Shown here one piece after another: positions 1 to 13,523 of a stretch of DNA of 64,000 nucleotides (the first letter of the stretch is position 1; every line of letters starts with the position of its first letter). This DNA comes from Dromaius novaehollandiae. Lineage: Eukaryota > Chordata > Aves > Casuariiformes > Dromaiidae. Under the pieces are notes generated by a model. The model was not told where the DNA came from and did not search any database. It worked only from the letters and a program-made list of their open reading frames with translations. The translations under genes and the position numbers were made by a program. The stretch covers positions 17,581,501 to 17,645,500 of the forward strand of contig NC_088111.1 in NCBI RefSeq assembly GCF_036370855.1, written 5' to 3'.

Positions 1-23
1 CCTGCTGCTCCAGCCCACGTTAC

Positions 24-3003
<2,980 letters not shown>

Positions 3004-3030
<27 letters not shown>
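3004..3030 (-). repeat. (CGG/GGC)9 trinucleotide repeat just upstream of the STUB1 start codon
   Basis: Nine uninterrupted GCC units on the plus strand (GGC in the mRNA sense) end 3 bases before the ATG at 3000. It is probably in the 5' UTR. Confidence 0.85.
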
Positions 3031-3032
<2 letters not shown>

Positions 3033-3239
3033 GCTGCCCCGCTGCCCCGCCCCGCCCCGCCGCGCCGCCCCGGCGGCCCCGCTCCGGCCGCGCACTGCGA
3101 CAGCGCCGCCGCGCCCCGCCCCGCCCGCGCCGCTTCCGGGGCCGGGCCCGCCGGGGGGGGGGGGGGGGGCAGCGCCGCGGCGGCGGGGGGAGCGGGGGGA
3201 GCGGGGCGGCCCGGCCCGGCGGCGGGGCGCGGGGGGGGG

Positions 3240-4660
3240 GGGGTGCAAGGGGGGGATGCCGGGTGCCTGGGGGGTGCAGAGAGCAAGGGGGTGTGGGATG
3301 CAAGCGGGGTGTGGGGCGGGGGGGGGGTCATGGGAGTTCCGGGGGCTGCAGGGTGCAAGGAGGGAGTGGGGGGGGGGGTGCACGGGGCTGTGGGGTGCAT
3401 GGGGGGGTGCATAGCAGTGTGGGGTGCTTGGAGGGTGTGGGGTACATGGGGGGTGGGTGCTGTGGGGTGCCTGGGGTTGTGGGGTGCGGGGGGGGGGGGG
3501 ATGGGTCCATGGAGGGTGCGGGGAGGTGCATGGGGAGGGTGCAGGGTGCATGGGGCTGTGGGGTGCAGAGGGGTCGTGGGTGCAGTGGGGCACGGTGCTA
3601 TGGGTGCATGGGGGTGGGGGTGCAGGGAGGTGTGGGGTGCATGGGGTGTGTGCATGCAACAGGGTGGGGGGGGTGTGGGGGGAGAATGTGGGTGCATGGT
3701 GGGGTGTGGGTGCATTAGGACGCATGGGGACCGTGGGGTGCAGTAGGGGATGTGGGGTGCAGGGTACATGGGGTGTGGGGTGCATGGGGGGGAGGTGGGA
3801 CCGTGGGGTTTTAGGGCGCAGGGGGTGTGTGGGGTGCAGTAGGGCAAATGGGGACCGTGGGGTGCAGTGGGAGGTTTGGGGGGCAGTGGGGGGGCAGGGT
3901 GCATGGAGGTGTGGGGTATGGGGTGCAGGGGGGTGGGGGCTGCAGTGGGGTGCCTGGTGGTGCAGGTGCGTGGAGGGTGTGGGGCCAGACTGGGGTGCCG
4001 GGGTGTGTAGGGCTGGATGGGTGGTGTGGGGCTGGAGGGGGAGGGGACGGGTGCATGGGATGGGGGGGGAGGGGTGCAGTGGGGTGCACAGGGCTGGATG
4101 GGGGGGGGGCCTCAGTGGGGTGTGCAGGGCGGGATGGGGGTGCAGAGCCGGATGGGGAGGTGGGGGGCCACGGGGGGGGCACAGTGGGGTGTACAGGGCT
4201 GGGGGGGGCAGTGGGGTGCACAGGGCCAGAGGGGGTTGTGGGGCTTGGGGGGGCGGGCACAGTGGGGTGTGCAGGGCTGGCTTGGGGGTGTGGGGCTGGA
4301 TGGGGGGGGGGTGTGCAGGGCCAGAGGAGGGTGTGGGGCTGGTTGGGGGGCACAGTGGGGTGGGTGTGCAGGGCCAGAGGGGGTGGGAGGGGGTGCAGTG
4401 GGGTGCACAGGGCTGGATAGGGGGGTGTGGGGCCGGGGGGGGTGTAGTGGGGGGGTGCAGGGCTGGATGGGGGGCGCACAGTGGGGTGGCAGGGCCGGAG
4501 GGGGGGGGTGGGGCCTGAGGCGGAGCGCAATGGGGGGGGCACAGGGCCGGGGAGGGGGCGTAGTGGGGTGCGCAGGGCTGGAGTGGGTGTGGGTGCAGCG
4601 GGGGGGGGGGTGGGCTGGTGGGATGAGGGGCTGGCGGGGGGGGGGCTGATGGGGGGGTGC
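3240..4660. repeat. Long G-rich degenerate tandem DNA between RHBDL1 and STUB1
   Basis: About 1.4 kb made of short G-runs separated by TGCA, TGTGGGGTGCA and GCAGGG motifs on the plus strand, almost without C. From about 3990 to 4600 a longer unit of roughly 40 bp is visible (GCACAGTGGGGTGTGCAGGG followed by CTGGATGGGG or CCAGAGGGGG). The regular G-runs give many potential quadruplexes on the plus strand. The long proline-rich minus-strand frames across it are by-products of composition, not genes. Confidence 0.85.
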
Positions 4661-5088
4661 ACGTGTGTGCGCGTGTGCACGTGTGGGGGGCAGGCGGGGA
4701 CCCCGGCGGTGCCGCGTGGCCTCGGTGCCCGAGCGGCTCTTTGGCCGCCGGAGCTGGTGCCCTGGCAGGGCTCCTCCGGCCCTGCCCGGCTGCCTGGTGC
4801 GGCCCGGTGCGCATGACGCCGGCGCAGCCCCCTCCCCGCGTGCAGCCGTGTCTCGGGGCCGCGAGCGGTGCCCGGCGCTGGCACACGCGGCCGAGGGGCC
4901 ACCGAGACGCCGCCGGCCGGGAGAGCGCGTGAAACCTGCGGGAACGGCCCGGCGGGAAGCGGCACGCCGGCCCGGAGAGCCTCGTGCCTTCTTTCTGTGT
5001 GCCTTAATAAACTCTTCCTCCTCCTCCTCCTCCTCCGCGTCTGTGGTGCACGTGCCTTCGTCCGGCCGGCGAGGCGCTGCGCCGGCAC
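4661..5088. other. Non-repetitive part of the RHBDL1-STUB1 spacer
   Basis: GC-rich single-copy DNA that begins with a TG/CG-alternating stretch (4663-4686). It ends with a plus-strand AATAAA at 5006-5011 followed by a (CTC)n run at 5014-5036. No gene is recognised. Confidence 0.5.
5014..5036 (+). repeat. (CTC)n simple repeat
   Basis: About seven CTC/TCC triplets immediately after AATAAA on the plus strand. Confidence 0.8.
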
Positions 5089-5455
5089 TGCGGGACCCCC
5101 GCTGCCGGGACCATGGGGACCCTGCTGCCGGGACCATGGGGACCCCGCTGCTGGGACCATGGGAACCCCGCTGCCGGGACCGTGGGGACGCTGCTGCCGG
5201 GACTGTGGGGACGCCGCTGCCGGGACTGTGGGGACCCTGCTGCCTGGACCAGGGGAACCCCGCTGCCGGGACCGTGGGGACGCTGATGCCGGGACCATGG
5301 GAACCCCGCTGCCGGGACCGTGGGGACCCCACTGCCGGGACCATGGGAACCCCACTGCCGGGACCGTGGGGACCCTGCTGCCTCGACCAGGGGAACCCCG
5401 CTGCCGGGACCACGGGAACCCCACTGCCGGGACTGTGGGGACCCCGCTGCCGGCT
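5089..5455. repeat. 23-bp minisatellite, about 16 copies
   Basis: Head-to-tail units start at 5101, 5124 and 5147, so the period is exactly 23 bp. The core reads GCTGCCGGGACCATGGGGAC followed by CCC or CCT, with few substitutions (CATG/CGTG, GGGAC/GGGAA). Copies are far more alike than in the neighbouring G-rich array, so this array looks young or homogenised. Confidence 0.92.
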
Positions 5456-5957
5456 GGCACCCGCCGGGCTGCCCGTGCCGCGGGGTGGGAGCTGCGCTCG
5501 GTTCACATGGCCCCGAGTTTTCCGCCCCGGTAACCTGCTCCCGGCTGCCTTTGCCCGTCTCCCGGCCCGTCCGGGGGGCGCGGGGGGATTTTTCCGTTTC
5601 GGCTGGGCCCTCGCGCTGCTGCCGGCGCCGTGGTGAGACCCAGCCTCGGCCAGACGCCCCAGCCCCAGGGTTGGGGGGGTCGGGGGGGGGGGCTGCAGGA
5701 GGGCGGCTGGTGCCGCGGGCCAGCCTGCGGCCTCGTTAACGCGCTGGCTGAAGTCATGACCGATGCGCTGATTTAATTAGCAGCTGCCAGGGAATTAGCA
5801 GCTCCAGCACAGGGGGCTGGCCGGGGGTGGGGGGGGGACGTGCACCCTCCTGCAGCCCTGCCGTGGGGCTTGGCCCCCCTCGCCCCCCCACCAAGCCCCC
5901 TGGCACCCCCACGCGAGGCCGCCCGAGCCGCAGGGGGGGCCGGCGGTGTGCAAAATA
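5456..5957. other. Spacer downstream of the RHBDL1 polyadenylation signal
   Basis: Single-copy GC-rich DNA with a short AT-richer patch (5735-5800). Nothing else recognised. Confidence 0.5.
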
Positions 5958-5963
5958 TTTATT
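5958..5963 (-). terminator. RHBDL1: RHBDL1 polyadenylation signal AATAAA
   Basis: TTTATT on the plus strand, about 650 bases downstream of the RHBDL1 stop on the minus strand, in an AT-rich island of GC-rich DNA. It implies a 3' UTR from 6609 to about 5940. Confidence 0.75.
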
Positions 5964-6121
5964 TGTACTCCAAAACAAGGTCGGGCCTGGGCCCGCGGGG
6001 CTGCCACGGGGCCCCCCCGCCCCCCCGGGAGCGCGCCAGCCAGCGCAGCGGGAGCGGGGCCTGGCCGAGGGGGCGGCGGCGGCGGAGGGCACTGCTGGAA
6101 CGAGGTCTGCCGGTCTCAGCT

Positions 6122-6200
6122 GATTTTTCTTCCTTCTTTTTCCTCCCCTTTTTCTTCTCTTTGTTTTTTTCCTCTCTCTATATATATCTTTTTTTTTGGC
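6122..6200. repeat. Homopyrimidine/homopurine tract in the RHBDL1 3' UTR
   Basis: Almost unbroken C/T on the plus strand (A/G in the mRNA) apart from isolated G or A and a short TATATATA patch at 6179-6187. Confidence 0.8.
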
Positions 6201-6408
6201 ATAGAAAAATAAATCACTCCTGTTTTGGCACCGGTGCGTCCCGTAGAAGTGCAGCCCCGTGGCGAGCTGGGGCCGGGCGCAGACCCCCCCCCCGGCAGAG
6301 GAGCAGCCGGGGCCTGGCTGGTCCCTGGGGGGGGGCACGGGGGGCTCGCCGGGTGCACCCAGCGGCAGCATGGCGGGGGGGGGGAGCGGGCGCCGGGGCA
6401 GGCCTGGC

Positions 6409-6547
6409 CCCACTGCACCCATGAGGGGAGACCTGGGGTGGGCGACAGCCCCGGCCCCACTGCACCCATGAGGGGAGACCTGGGGTGGGCGACAGCCCCG
6501 GCCCCACTGCACCCATGAGGGGAGACCTGGGGTGGGCGACAGCCCCC
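6409..6547. repeat. 47-bp direct repeat, three copies, in the RHBDL1 3' UTR
   Basis: ATGAGGGGAGACCTGGGGTG recurs at 6421, 6468 and 6515, an exact 47-bp spacing, with the flanking CCCCACTGCACCC also repeated. The copies are essentially identical over the shared part. Confidence 0.93.
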
Positions 6548-6609
6548 AGCTCCGTTCGGACACCGATAGAAAAAGGAAAGGGGGAGGAAGCCCCGGGGGG
6601 GGGGGGGCG

Positions 6610-9600
6610 CTAGGGCGGGGGGGGGATCTGTGCCCCCAGCAGGTCGTAGGCGAAGATGTTCCAGAAGACGGCGAAGAGGAGGAAGGTGCCGTAGGAGAGC
6701 AGCACGACCCACCAGCCGCACTGGTCGCGCAGGCTCTCCTCGTAGCTGCGCAGGATGGTGAGCCCCATGCTGATGCCCACGATGGCCCCTGCCAGGTGGG
6801 CCATGAAGCTGGGCTGGGGGCCCGCGGCCGGCAGCGGCGGCGAGAAGCGCAGCCACACGGCCCGGCCCACCTCCGAGCTCACTGCAAGAGAGCGCCGCGG
6901 GCTCAGCCGCCGCCGCCGCCGCCGGCCCCCCCGGGCCCCCCCACCGCCGGCTACTTACTGCACACGAGCGCCAGCACCATGCGGAGCAGCTTGTAGGGGC
7001 AGCGCATCCCTGCCCAGTTCTGCGGGGAGACGGCGAGACGGGCAGGGCCGCGGCGGCGGAGTGGGGGGACGCCCCCCCCCCCCCAGGGCCCCAGCCGCCC
7101 CGCCGTGCCCGGCGCCGCTTACCATGACCACGTTGGCGAGGTGGGCAGAGCAGAGCGCGTAGACACCGCCGGAACCGCCGACCAGCGGCGCCCGCATGTC
7201 CGTGATGGAGACGGTCAGGGAGCCTGCGGGCAGCGGCGGGGCTCAGCGCGGGTGCCGGCACCCTGGTGAGCCCGGGCCCCGGTGGCACTGGTGGCACCGG
7301 CGGCGCGCACCCACCTGCCAGCACGCCGGCCAGGTAGAGGAAGCTGATGCGCAGGATGCCGTGCACCATCTCCAGGGGCACCCCGATCATGAGCTGCAGC
7401 AGCGCGTTGAAGCCCAGCTGCTCCAGCCTGCCGCACACGGGAGGGCCGCGTCGGCTCGCCGGGGCCGATCCTGCCCTGCAACCCACCTCCGGCACGGGAA
7501 CGGGCCCGGCGGGACCCCCCTGGCCCCGGGGACGCCCTTACCCCACGTGCATGAACATGTAGGTGAGGAAGCGCCAGGCGCGGGCCCGGTGCCCGGGGTG
7601 GTAGACCAGGGGGCTCTTCATGTACTCGGGGTGGTAGGTCTGCAGCACCCACTTGTTCAGCCGGGCCCCGTAGCACAGGAACACGATGATCTGCGTGGGG
7701 CAGCCGTCAGCGCCGGCGCCGCCGTGCCCCCCCGGCCCCCCCGGCCCCCAGCACCTGGGTGAGCGTGACGGCGGCCATGAAGACGGGCGGGGGGCAGGTG
7801 CGGTGCTGGTAGAAGTACCAGCGGCGGTCCATCTCGCAGGGCAGGATCTCGTAGGCCACGTAGCGGACGAAGCGCTTGTAGATGCCGAGGCCGGTCTCGT
7901 CGAGCAGCACGTCGCGGGGCAGGGCCCGCTGCCCGTTGGCGATGGCGCGCTTGAAGCTGCTCGAGCGCTTGCTGCTGATCTGCGGAGAGAGGCCGTGGCC
8001 CGCCGCCGCCGGGCAGCGTGCCCCGGGGACGGCAGCCACCGCCGGGGTCCCGCCGCGCCCGCGGGGTCCGGCCCGCTCCTCCCCGCCGGCGCCAACCCGG
8101 CCCCGCGGTGGCCCCCGCGCGTGCACCCGCCCCGGCCCGCGGCGCCCCGGCACTGACCAGATCTACCAGCTCCTGATAGCAGACCTGGCCCTCGCCGTTG
8201 CCCTGCGCCAGGGCCACCAGCATGTCCAGCTTGGCGGGGTCCAGCGGCAGCTCATGGCTGTGCACGAGGCTGGTGAAGGTCTCGGCGCCGATGAAGCCCG
8301 TGTTCTCGGGGTCCAGCTGCAGAGCGGGGCCGCACGGCTGCAGAGCCGGCCCGCGGCACCAGGCCCCCGCGCCACCGCTCTCCGGGCACGGGAGCTCCCC
8401 GCGGCCCGCCGTGGCTTTCCCGCCCCCCCCCCCCCGCCCCTCCCCGCCGCTCAGCCAACACTCTCCCACTCAGTTATTTCTCAAGCCGAGCAGCCTGCCA
8501 GCCGGGAAGCCGCGGAGCTAAACACACGCGCAACGCTGGCACGGCTGCCTCCTCCGGCACGGCCTCCCGCGCGCCCCTGCGCCGAGGTGGGGCCGTGCTG
8601 CCCGGGCGCCCCGCGCCAACCGGGGCACCCGCGCTGCCTGAATGCCCCGCGGCGCCCAGGCACCCCGCCGCCCCCCGGGACGGTGCCAGGAGGATGCGCC
8701 CGGGAAGGGTGCCGGCACCCCGCAGCCGGGCAGGGTGTTCCAGGGCAGTGGGGTCGCCCCGGCCGGGCGGCCTGCGGCCGAGAGCACGGCACTCCCACAA
8801 ACATGGCCGTGTCTGCTGCTCGCTTCTCCAGGGGATGAAACGCAGAAGAGGAAAGTCGCTGGCAACGTCCTTGTGGAAGGGGCAGGACAGAGCACGCTGC
8901 GGGACACGGGCGCTCGCGCGTCTGCTCCCTCCCTCCTGCTCGAGCAGAGAAAAGCCGGAGCCCCGCTCCCGGGAGGGCCCTGCCGCCCGGAGCCACTGGC
9001 CGAAGGCCTGGAGGCACGCGCCAGCCCCCATCCTGCCCGGGGAGGGGGCTGGTGCCCCCCCCGGCTCCCCACAGCGGGGAGGGAGGAGGAAAGGGGCGAG
9101 GGCCAGACTGGCGGCACAGGCCGGGGCGAAGGCTGGGGCCGGGGAGCTCGTGCGGCTCCCGGCTGCTGGGGCGGCGAGGGACGTGCTGGCCTGGATCCTC
9201 GCGGCTCCGGCGGGACGGGTGCCGGGTGCGGGTGCCGCTCGCCCTCCCACGAGGGCACCTGCACGCCACGCAGGCAGACCCACGCAGAGCTCAGGGCCCC
9301 ACGGCAGGCCCTGGCAGCAGCCAAAGAGCCCCTCGCCTTTCGGGGGTGCATCTCCCCTGCTCATCCCCGCCTGCCCCCGCTGCAGCAACTCCGCCGGCGT
9401 GCCCATCGCTCTCCCGGCCGCGCAGCCCTCGTCACCCCCAGCACAGCCCTCCCGGCAGCGGCTCCTGCCCGGGAAGCGGTGGCTCTCGCCGGCGGCGTCG
9501 GAGGCGCGCGGCTCCGGGGAGCCAGCTCAGACCCAGCAGCCGATTGCCAGGGAGATGCCGGGGAGCGACGCCGCGGCTCCCCAGCCCGAGGAGGCCGGGG

Positions 9601-10561
9601 GATTCGCCAAGGTCACGGCGCCAGCCAGGCTGTGGCTAACGGGGCGCGGGGGGACGCTGGCAGCCTAAAATCCCTGACCTGCCACCGGGAAGCAGCGGCT
9701 CTGCTCCCCGTCCCCCGAGCAGAGTCCCTGGCCAGGCGGCGGGAGCCCGGCACGCGGCTGCCAAGAGCCGAGGGCGCGTGCCGGGAGGAAGCCGGGCAGG
9801 GCGAGCGCCCAGGTACGCCGAGCACCGGGCGCTAACGCACCAGGGCCCCATCCTGCCGGCAGCAGCGCGCTCGATGCTACGCAGCGTTAATGCTTTACGG
9901 TCTGATCCTGCAATCAGGTCACGGGGCTCGATGCAGCCCCCTGCAAACGCACGCGAGCCTGAGTCTGCGACGGGGGGCTGAGCCGCGCAGCAGCTCTAGT
10001 GCACCGGGGCCCCATCCTGCAGCCGGCTCCGGGGCTCAGCACCGCCACAGGCACAGGCGTGGGGCTCCCGCCTCCCCGCTGCCCAGCACCGCTCAGCCTC
10101 GCAGGCGCGCCCAGCACCCCCGCAGGATCTGGCCCGGGGCACGCGAAGCGAGGGAGCACCGGCGTGGGGAGGAGGTCACAAGTGAGCCGAGTTGCGCGGC
10201 GGCTCAGCGGCGCCGGCGGGGGGGGGTTCCCAGGGCCCCGGCTCGCAGCGCCGGGGGCGCCGCAGGGCTGCGCCGGGGGGCAGCACCGGGGCCGGGTCCC
10301 CCGCAGTCGGCGGCGGCCCCCGGGGCAGCGGGGCCCACGGCGCGTCACACCCGCGGCGGCGGTGCCCGGGGCACGGCGGCCCCCCGGAGCGGCTCAGCGT
10401 CCCCCGGAGCGGGGCCCGCGGCGGGTCCCCCCACCCCGGCGAGGTGCCCGGTGCCGGCAGCCCCCCGCAGCGCCGCTGGCGCCCCCCCCCCGGCGCGGAG
10501 CCCGGAGCGCGGCCGCCCTCACCTGCTCCTGGATGAGCTGGAGCAGGGAGCTCCTGTCCAT
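6610..10561 (-). CDS. RHBDL1: RHBDL1, rhomboid-related intramembrane protease 1
   Basis: Eight coding exons: 10523-10561, 8158-8316, 7755-7979, 7542-7690, 7315-7427, 7123-7223, 6959-7019 and 6610-6881. They join to 1,119 nt, 372 aa plus TAG (6610-6612). Exons 1-2 hold the cytosolic N-terminal EF-hand-like region ([27 protein letters not shown]). The rhomboid core follows, with several hydrophobic helices; the catalytic serine is S246 in [10 protein letters not shown] (exon 6) and the histidine H311 in SFMAHLAG (exon 8), giving the Ser-His dyad. The asparagine-bearing LGFNALLQL and the L1 tryptophan-arginine region are in exons 4-5. The C-terminus ends in ...IPPPP as in human. Human also has a longer form with another first exon, which I did not find here. 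The start has T at -3, a weak context. Rhomboids cleave single-pass membrane proteins; the substrates of RHBDL1 are poorly known. Confidence 0.97.
8317..10522 (-). other. RHBDL1 intron 1
   Basis: A 2.2-kb GC-rich intron with donor GTGAGG and acceptor CTCTGCAG. No alternative first exon, second gene or clear repeat was recognised. A C-run is at 8422-8434. Open frames over it are composition artefacts. Confidence 0.8.
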
Positions 10562-10905
10562 GCACCCGGCGGGCGGCGGGCTCCGCCGCTCCGCCGCGCC
10601 CGGGGCCGGCGAGCCGGGCAGGGGAGCGGCGCGGGCGGCGGCGGCTCGGCCCGCCAGCCCCGCGTTGCGGCGGCCCGGGAGCGCGAGCTGCGAGCGGCGG
10701 CGCCGGGAGCCGCGGGCCGCCGATGGCAGCGGGCGGCGGCGGGGGCGGGAGCGGCGCGGAGCGGAGCCGCCCCCGCCGCAGCGCACGGCGCAGCGCCCCC
10801 CCCCGCCGCCGCCGCCGCCGCCGCGCGGGGAACCGGGACCCGCCCCGCTCCGCCCCGCCGGCAGCCCGACCCCCGCCCCGCAGCCCCGCACGGTGCCCGC
10901 AGCCC
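10190..10905 (-). promoter_or_regulatory. RHBDL1: CpG island over RHBDL1 exon 1 and promoter
   Basis: Dense CpG, very high GC and (CGC)n runs surround the 39-nt first coding exon. It ends abruptly at the ~20-bp minisatellite near 10905. No TATA element is seen. Confidence 0.6.
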
Positions 10906-12005
10906 CGACGGTACCTGCACCACCGCACGGCACCTGCATCCCGGCATTGGGCACCTGCATCCCAGTACAGTACCTACGTTCTGGTGTTGGACACCTGCGT
11001 CTCAGCACGGTATCGGCATCCCAGTGTGGGTACCTGCGTTCTGGGATGGTACCTGCACCCACTCCCTGTATGGGACCTGCCACACCTTGGCACGGGTACC
11101 TGCATCCTGGTACAGCACCTGCATCCTAGCATCTGCGTCCTCCATCTCCTGTATGGTAACTGCATCCCAGTATGACACCAGCATCTCGGTCTGGTTCCTG
11201 CATCCCAGCATCAGGTAGCTGCATCCCAGTATGGTGCCTGCATCCCAGCATCAGGTAGCTGCATCCCAGTATGGTGCCTGTATCCCAGTATGGGTCCCCG
11301 CATCCCAATGTTCGGGTCCTGCATCCCAGCATGGACACCTGCATCTTAGTATGGTACCTGCCTCCCAGCAACAGCTACCCGAATCGTGTTACGAGTACCT
11401 GCCTCCTGGTATGGGGACCCAGCATGTGTACCTACATCCTACTCTGTTTCCTCCATCCTGGTACCTGTGTCCCAGTATGGTACAGGCATCCCAGTACAGA
11501 TCCCGGCATCATTCTGTGGATACCTGCTTCCCAGTACAGTACCTGCAGCCTGACATGGATACCTGCGTGCTGGTATGCGTACCTCCACCCGGTAGGGGTA
11601 TCAGCATCCCAGTACCAGTAACTGCCTCCCACCGTGGGTACCTCCATCCCAGTACAGGTACCTGCATCCCACCATGGGTACGTGCATGCTGGTATGGGTA
11701 CCTGCATCCCAGCAGGTGTATCAGCATTCCACCGTGGGTACCTGCATCCCAGCACAAGGTACATGGTGTGTCTGGCATGGTCACCTGCAAATTGACAAGT
11801 TTCCCTGCATCCCGACACATGGGGCATCCCTGGACTTGCACCACCACCATGACGCATCCCAGCCCTGGTACCTGCATCCCGTCACTGGCTACCTCCAGCC
11901 CAGAGTGGCTGTCTGCACGGCACATGGGCCACCTCCCTCCCTGCACGGGCGCCTGCATCCCGCACAGGGTGCCAGCACCCTCTCGGGTACCTGCCTCCCA
12001 GCGCG
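10905..12005. repeat. Large 20-21 bp minisatellite upstream of RHBDL1
   Basis: About 1.1 kb, roughly 50 copies of a unit like GGTACCTGCATCCCAGTATG, with CAGTACAG, CAGCAT and CACCGTGG variants. The core CCTGCATCCCAG recurs every 19-22 bases. The first 800 bp are dense; beyond about 11,760 copies are interrupted by longer spacers. It starts about 345 bp upstream of the RHBDL1 ATG. The unit length is not a multiple of three, so long open frames on both strands reflect the repeat and not a protein. Confidence 0.93.
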
Positions 12006-13517
12006 AGACACCTTGCCCCAGCCCACTGGTAAGCGCCCACCCTCTGGCCTGTGTCAGGGTGGCCCTGGCCGGCAGCGGCAGCCTGGGTGTCCCCATGTGC
12101 CCTCTGTCCGCTCCCTCCCACTGCCCGCAGGCTGGTGGGAGCACAGAGATGCTGCTGGGATGCCGGCCACGGTGCCAGCCCGGCACAGGGTGGGCAGATG
12201 CGCCGGCAGTGGAGCGATGCCTGGGCACCTTCCTCTGCATGTCCCCACACTCCTCAGCCCTGTGGAGTCCCTGCAAGGCCCCCGCTTCACGTCTGCTCCA
12301 GCATGGCGTGCGCAGCCTGCCCTGGGACGCCGGCACTATTAATGCCCCGCTGCAGCACGGGGGCCGGCTCACCCTCGGCACCCCGGCCCGGTTGGGACTC
12401 ACCGGAGAGCATTGCACATCCCGACCACCTTGGCATCACCTCTCCGTCCCCTGCGGCTGAACCAGCTGGGCTCCGTCCCCATCCATGCTCGGTGCCTGAG
12501 CACCGGCCACCTCCCGGGAACGTGCAGTGGCTCTGGGCACCGCTCTCAGCTGCCATGCCCGTGGGCAGGGTCCCCGCAGCAAGGCCAAGGCATGCAGCTC
12601 GGTGCTGCTCCCCTTAACGGCAACCTGCAGTGCAGGCAGTGACCTGTTACCCTACCTAGCCCTCTCTCTGCCTCAGTTTCCCCCCATATGCTGGGGCTTG
12701 CGCTCCTCCCCTTCCCTTGGTCTGAGCCTGCTGGGACCCTGCCTTTTCCCCGGGCGTCCCCTCCGCCAGCTGCCCCGGCCCGGGCAGCTCCCAGCACCTC
12801 GCCCCGGGGCTCAGCGAGGTTGAGCAGGCCTGCGGGGCGGCCTGGCCCCGCCATCACAGGGTGCGGCCCTGCTAAAGCAGCCGTAGGGTCAAGGGGGTCC
12901 CAGGGAGGCGCTGGGAAGAGCCAGTTTCCCGGCTGCGCCCGCGCTCCTGGTGCCCAGCGCCTGCTGCTGAGCCTGCAGAGACAGAAATAGCCGAGGGAAG
13001 AGCTGCAGCGTGGAAACGGGAGCAGAGAGGGGCGGCAGCACGGCCCTGAACGCTGCGGGGGAGGCAGCCACAGGGCTGCGGGGAGCCCCTGGCCCTGCAC
13101 TGGGAGAGCTGGGGCCCCTGGGCCACAGCAGCTAGCAAGCCCCACGGAGCCAGTGCCAGGTCCTGCCTTCCTCCCACGGAGACCCGTCACCTCCTTCCCT
13201 GCCTCTCCGAGCTGGCGGGCGCTCACGTTCGCTTGTTGTAGAGGTGTCTGTGGTCCCCAGCACCACACAGCCCCAGAGCGACCCAGAGCTGCTTCCCGGG
13301 GGGCCGGGCTTGAGCCTGAACCCCCTAAGGGGAGCGGGAGGCCAGGCCCCGGGGGGGCTCCTCACTCCCTGAAAGCCCCAGGGGGGCAGGAGCCCATCCT
13401 TGGCCAGAGAGGCTAGAGGGCCAGGAGCACCAGGGCTGGAGGGTCACCAAGCCAGACTTTTTGCACAGAAGCAACAGAGCACGGGACACAGCAAAGGGGA
13501 CAGAAAGTGTGTAAAAA
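12006..13517. other. RHBDL1-RHOT2 spacer
   Basis: GC-rich single-copy sequence between the minisatellite and the RHOT2 3' end. I see no coding exon with splice sites, no RNA gene and no clear mobile element. Confidence 0.5.
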
Positions 13518-13523
13518 TTTATT
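13518..13523 (-). terminator. RHOT2: RHOT2 polyadenylation signal AATAAA
   Basis: TTTATT on the plus strand in an AT-rich patch, 1.84 kb downstream of the RHOT2 stop. It marks the likely 3' end of a long 3' UTR; no nearer minus-strand AATAAA was seen between it and the stop. Confidence 0.7.

Noticed and set aside
5827-6518. Plus-strand open frames opposite the RHBDL1 3' UTR
   Set aside because: GC-rich antisense shadows and repeat-driven frames without homology.
8474-9835. Several 250-400-codon frames on both strands in RHBDL1 intron 1
   Set aside because: They overlap each other in all frames, are rich in Gly/Pro/Arg/Ala, and show no conserved motif.
10905-12005. Possible CRISPR-like array
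   Set aside because: Units are contiguous with no unique spacers, and the context is a vertebrate genome.
10906-12460. Long plus- and minus-strand open frames over the 20-bp array
   Set aside because: The unit is not a multiple of three, so every frame cycles through the same repeat. Both strands are open; this is typical of a stop-poor minisatellite.
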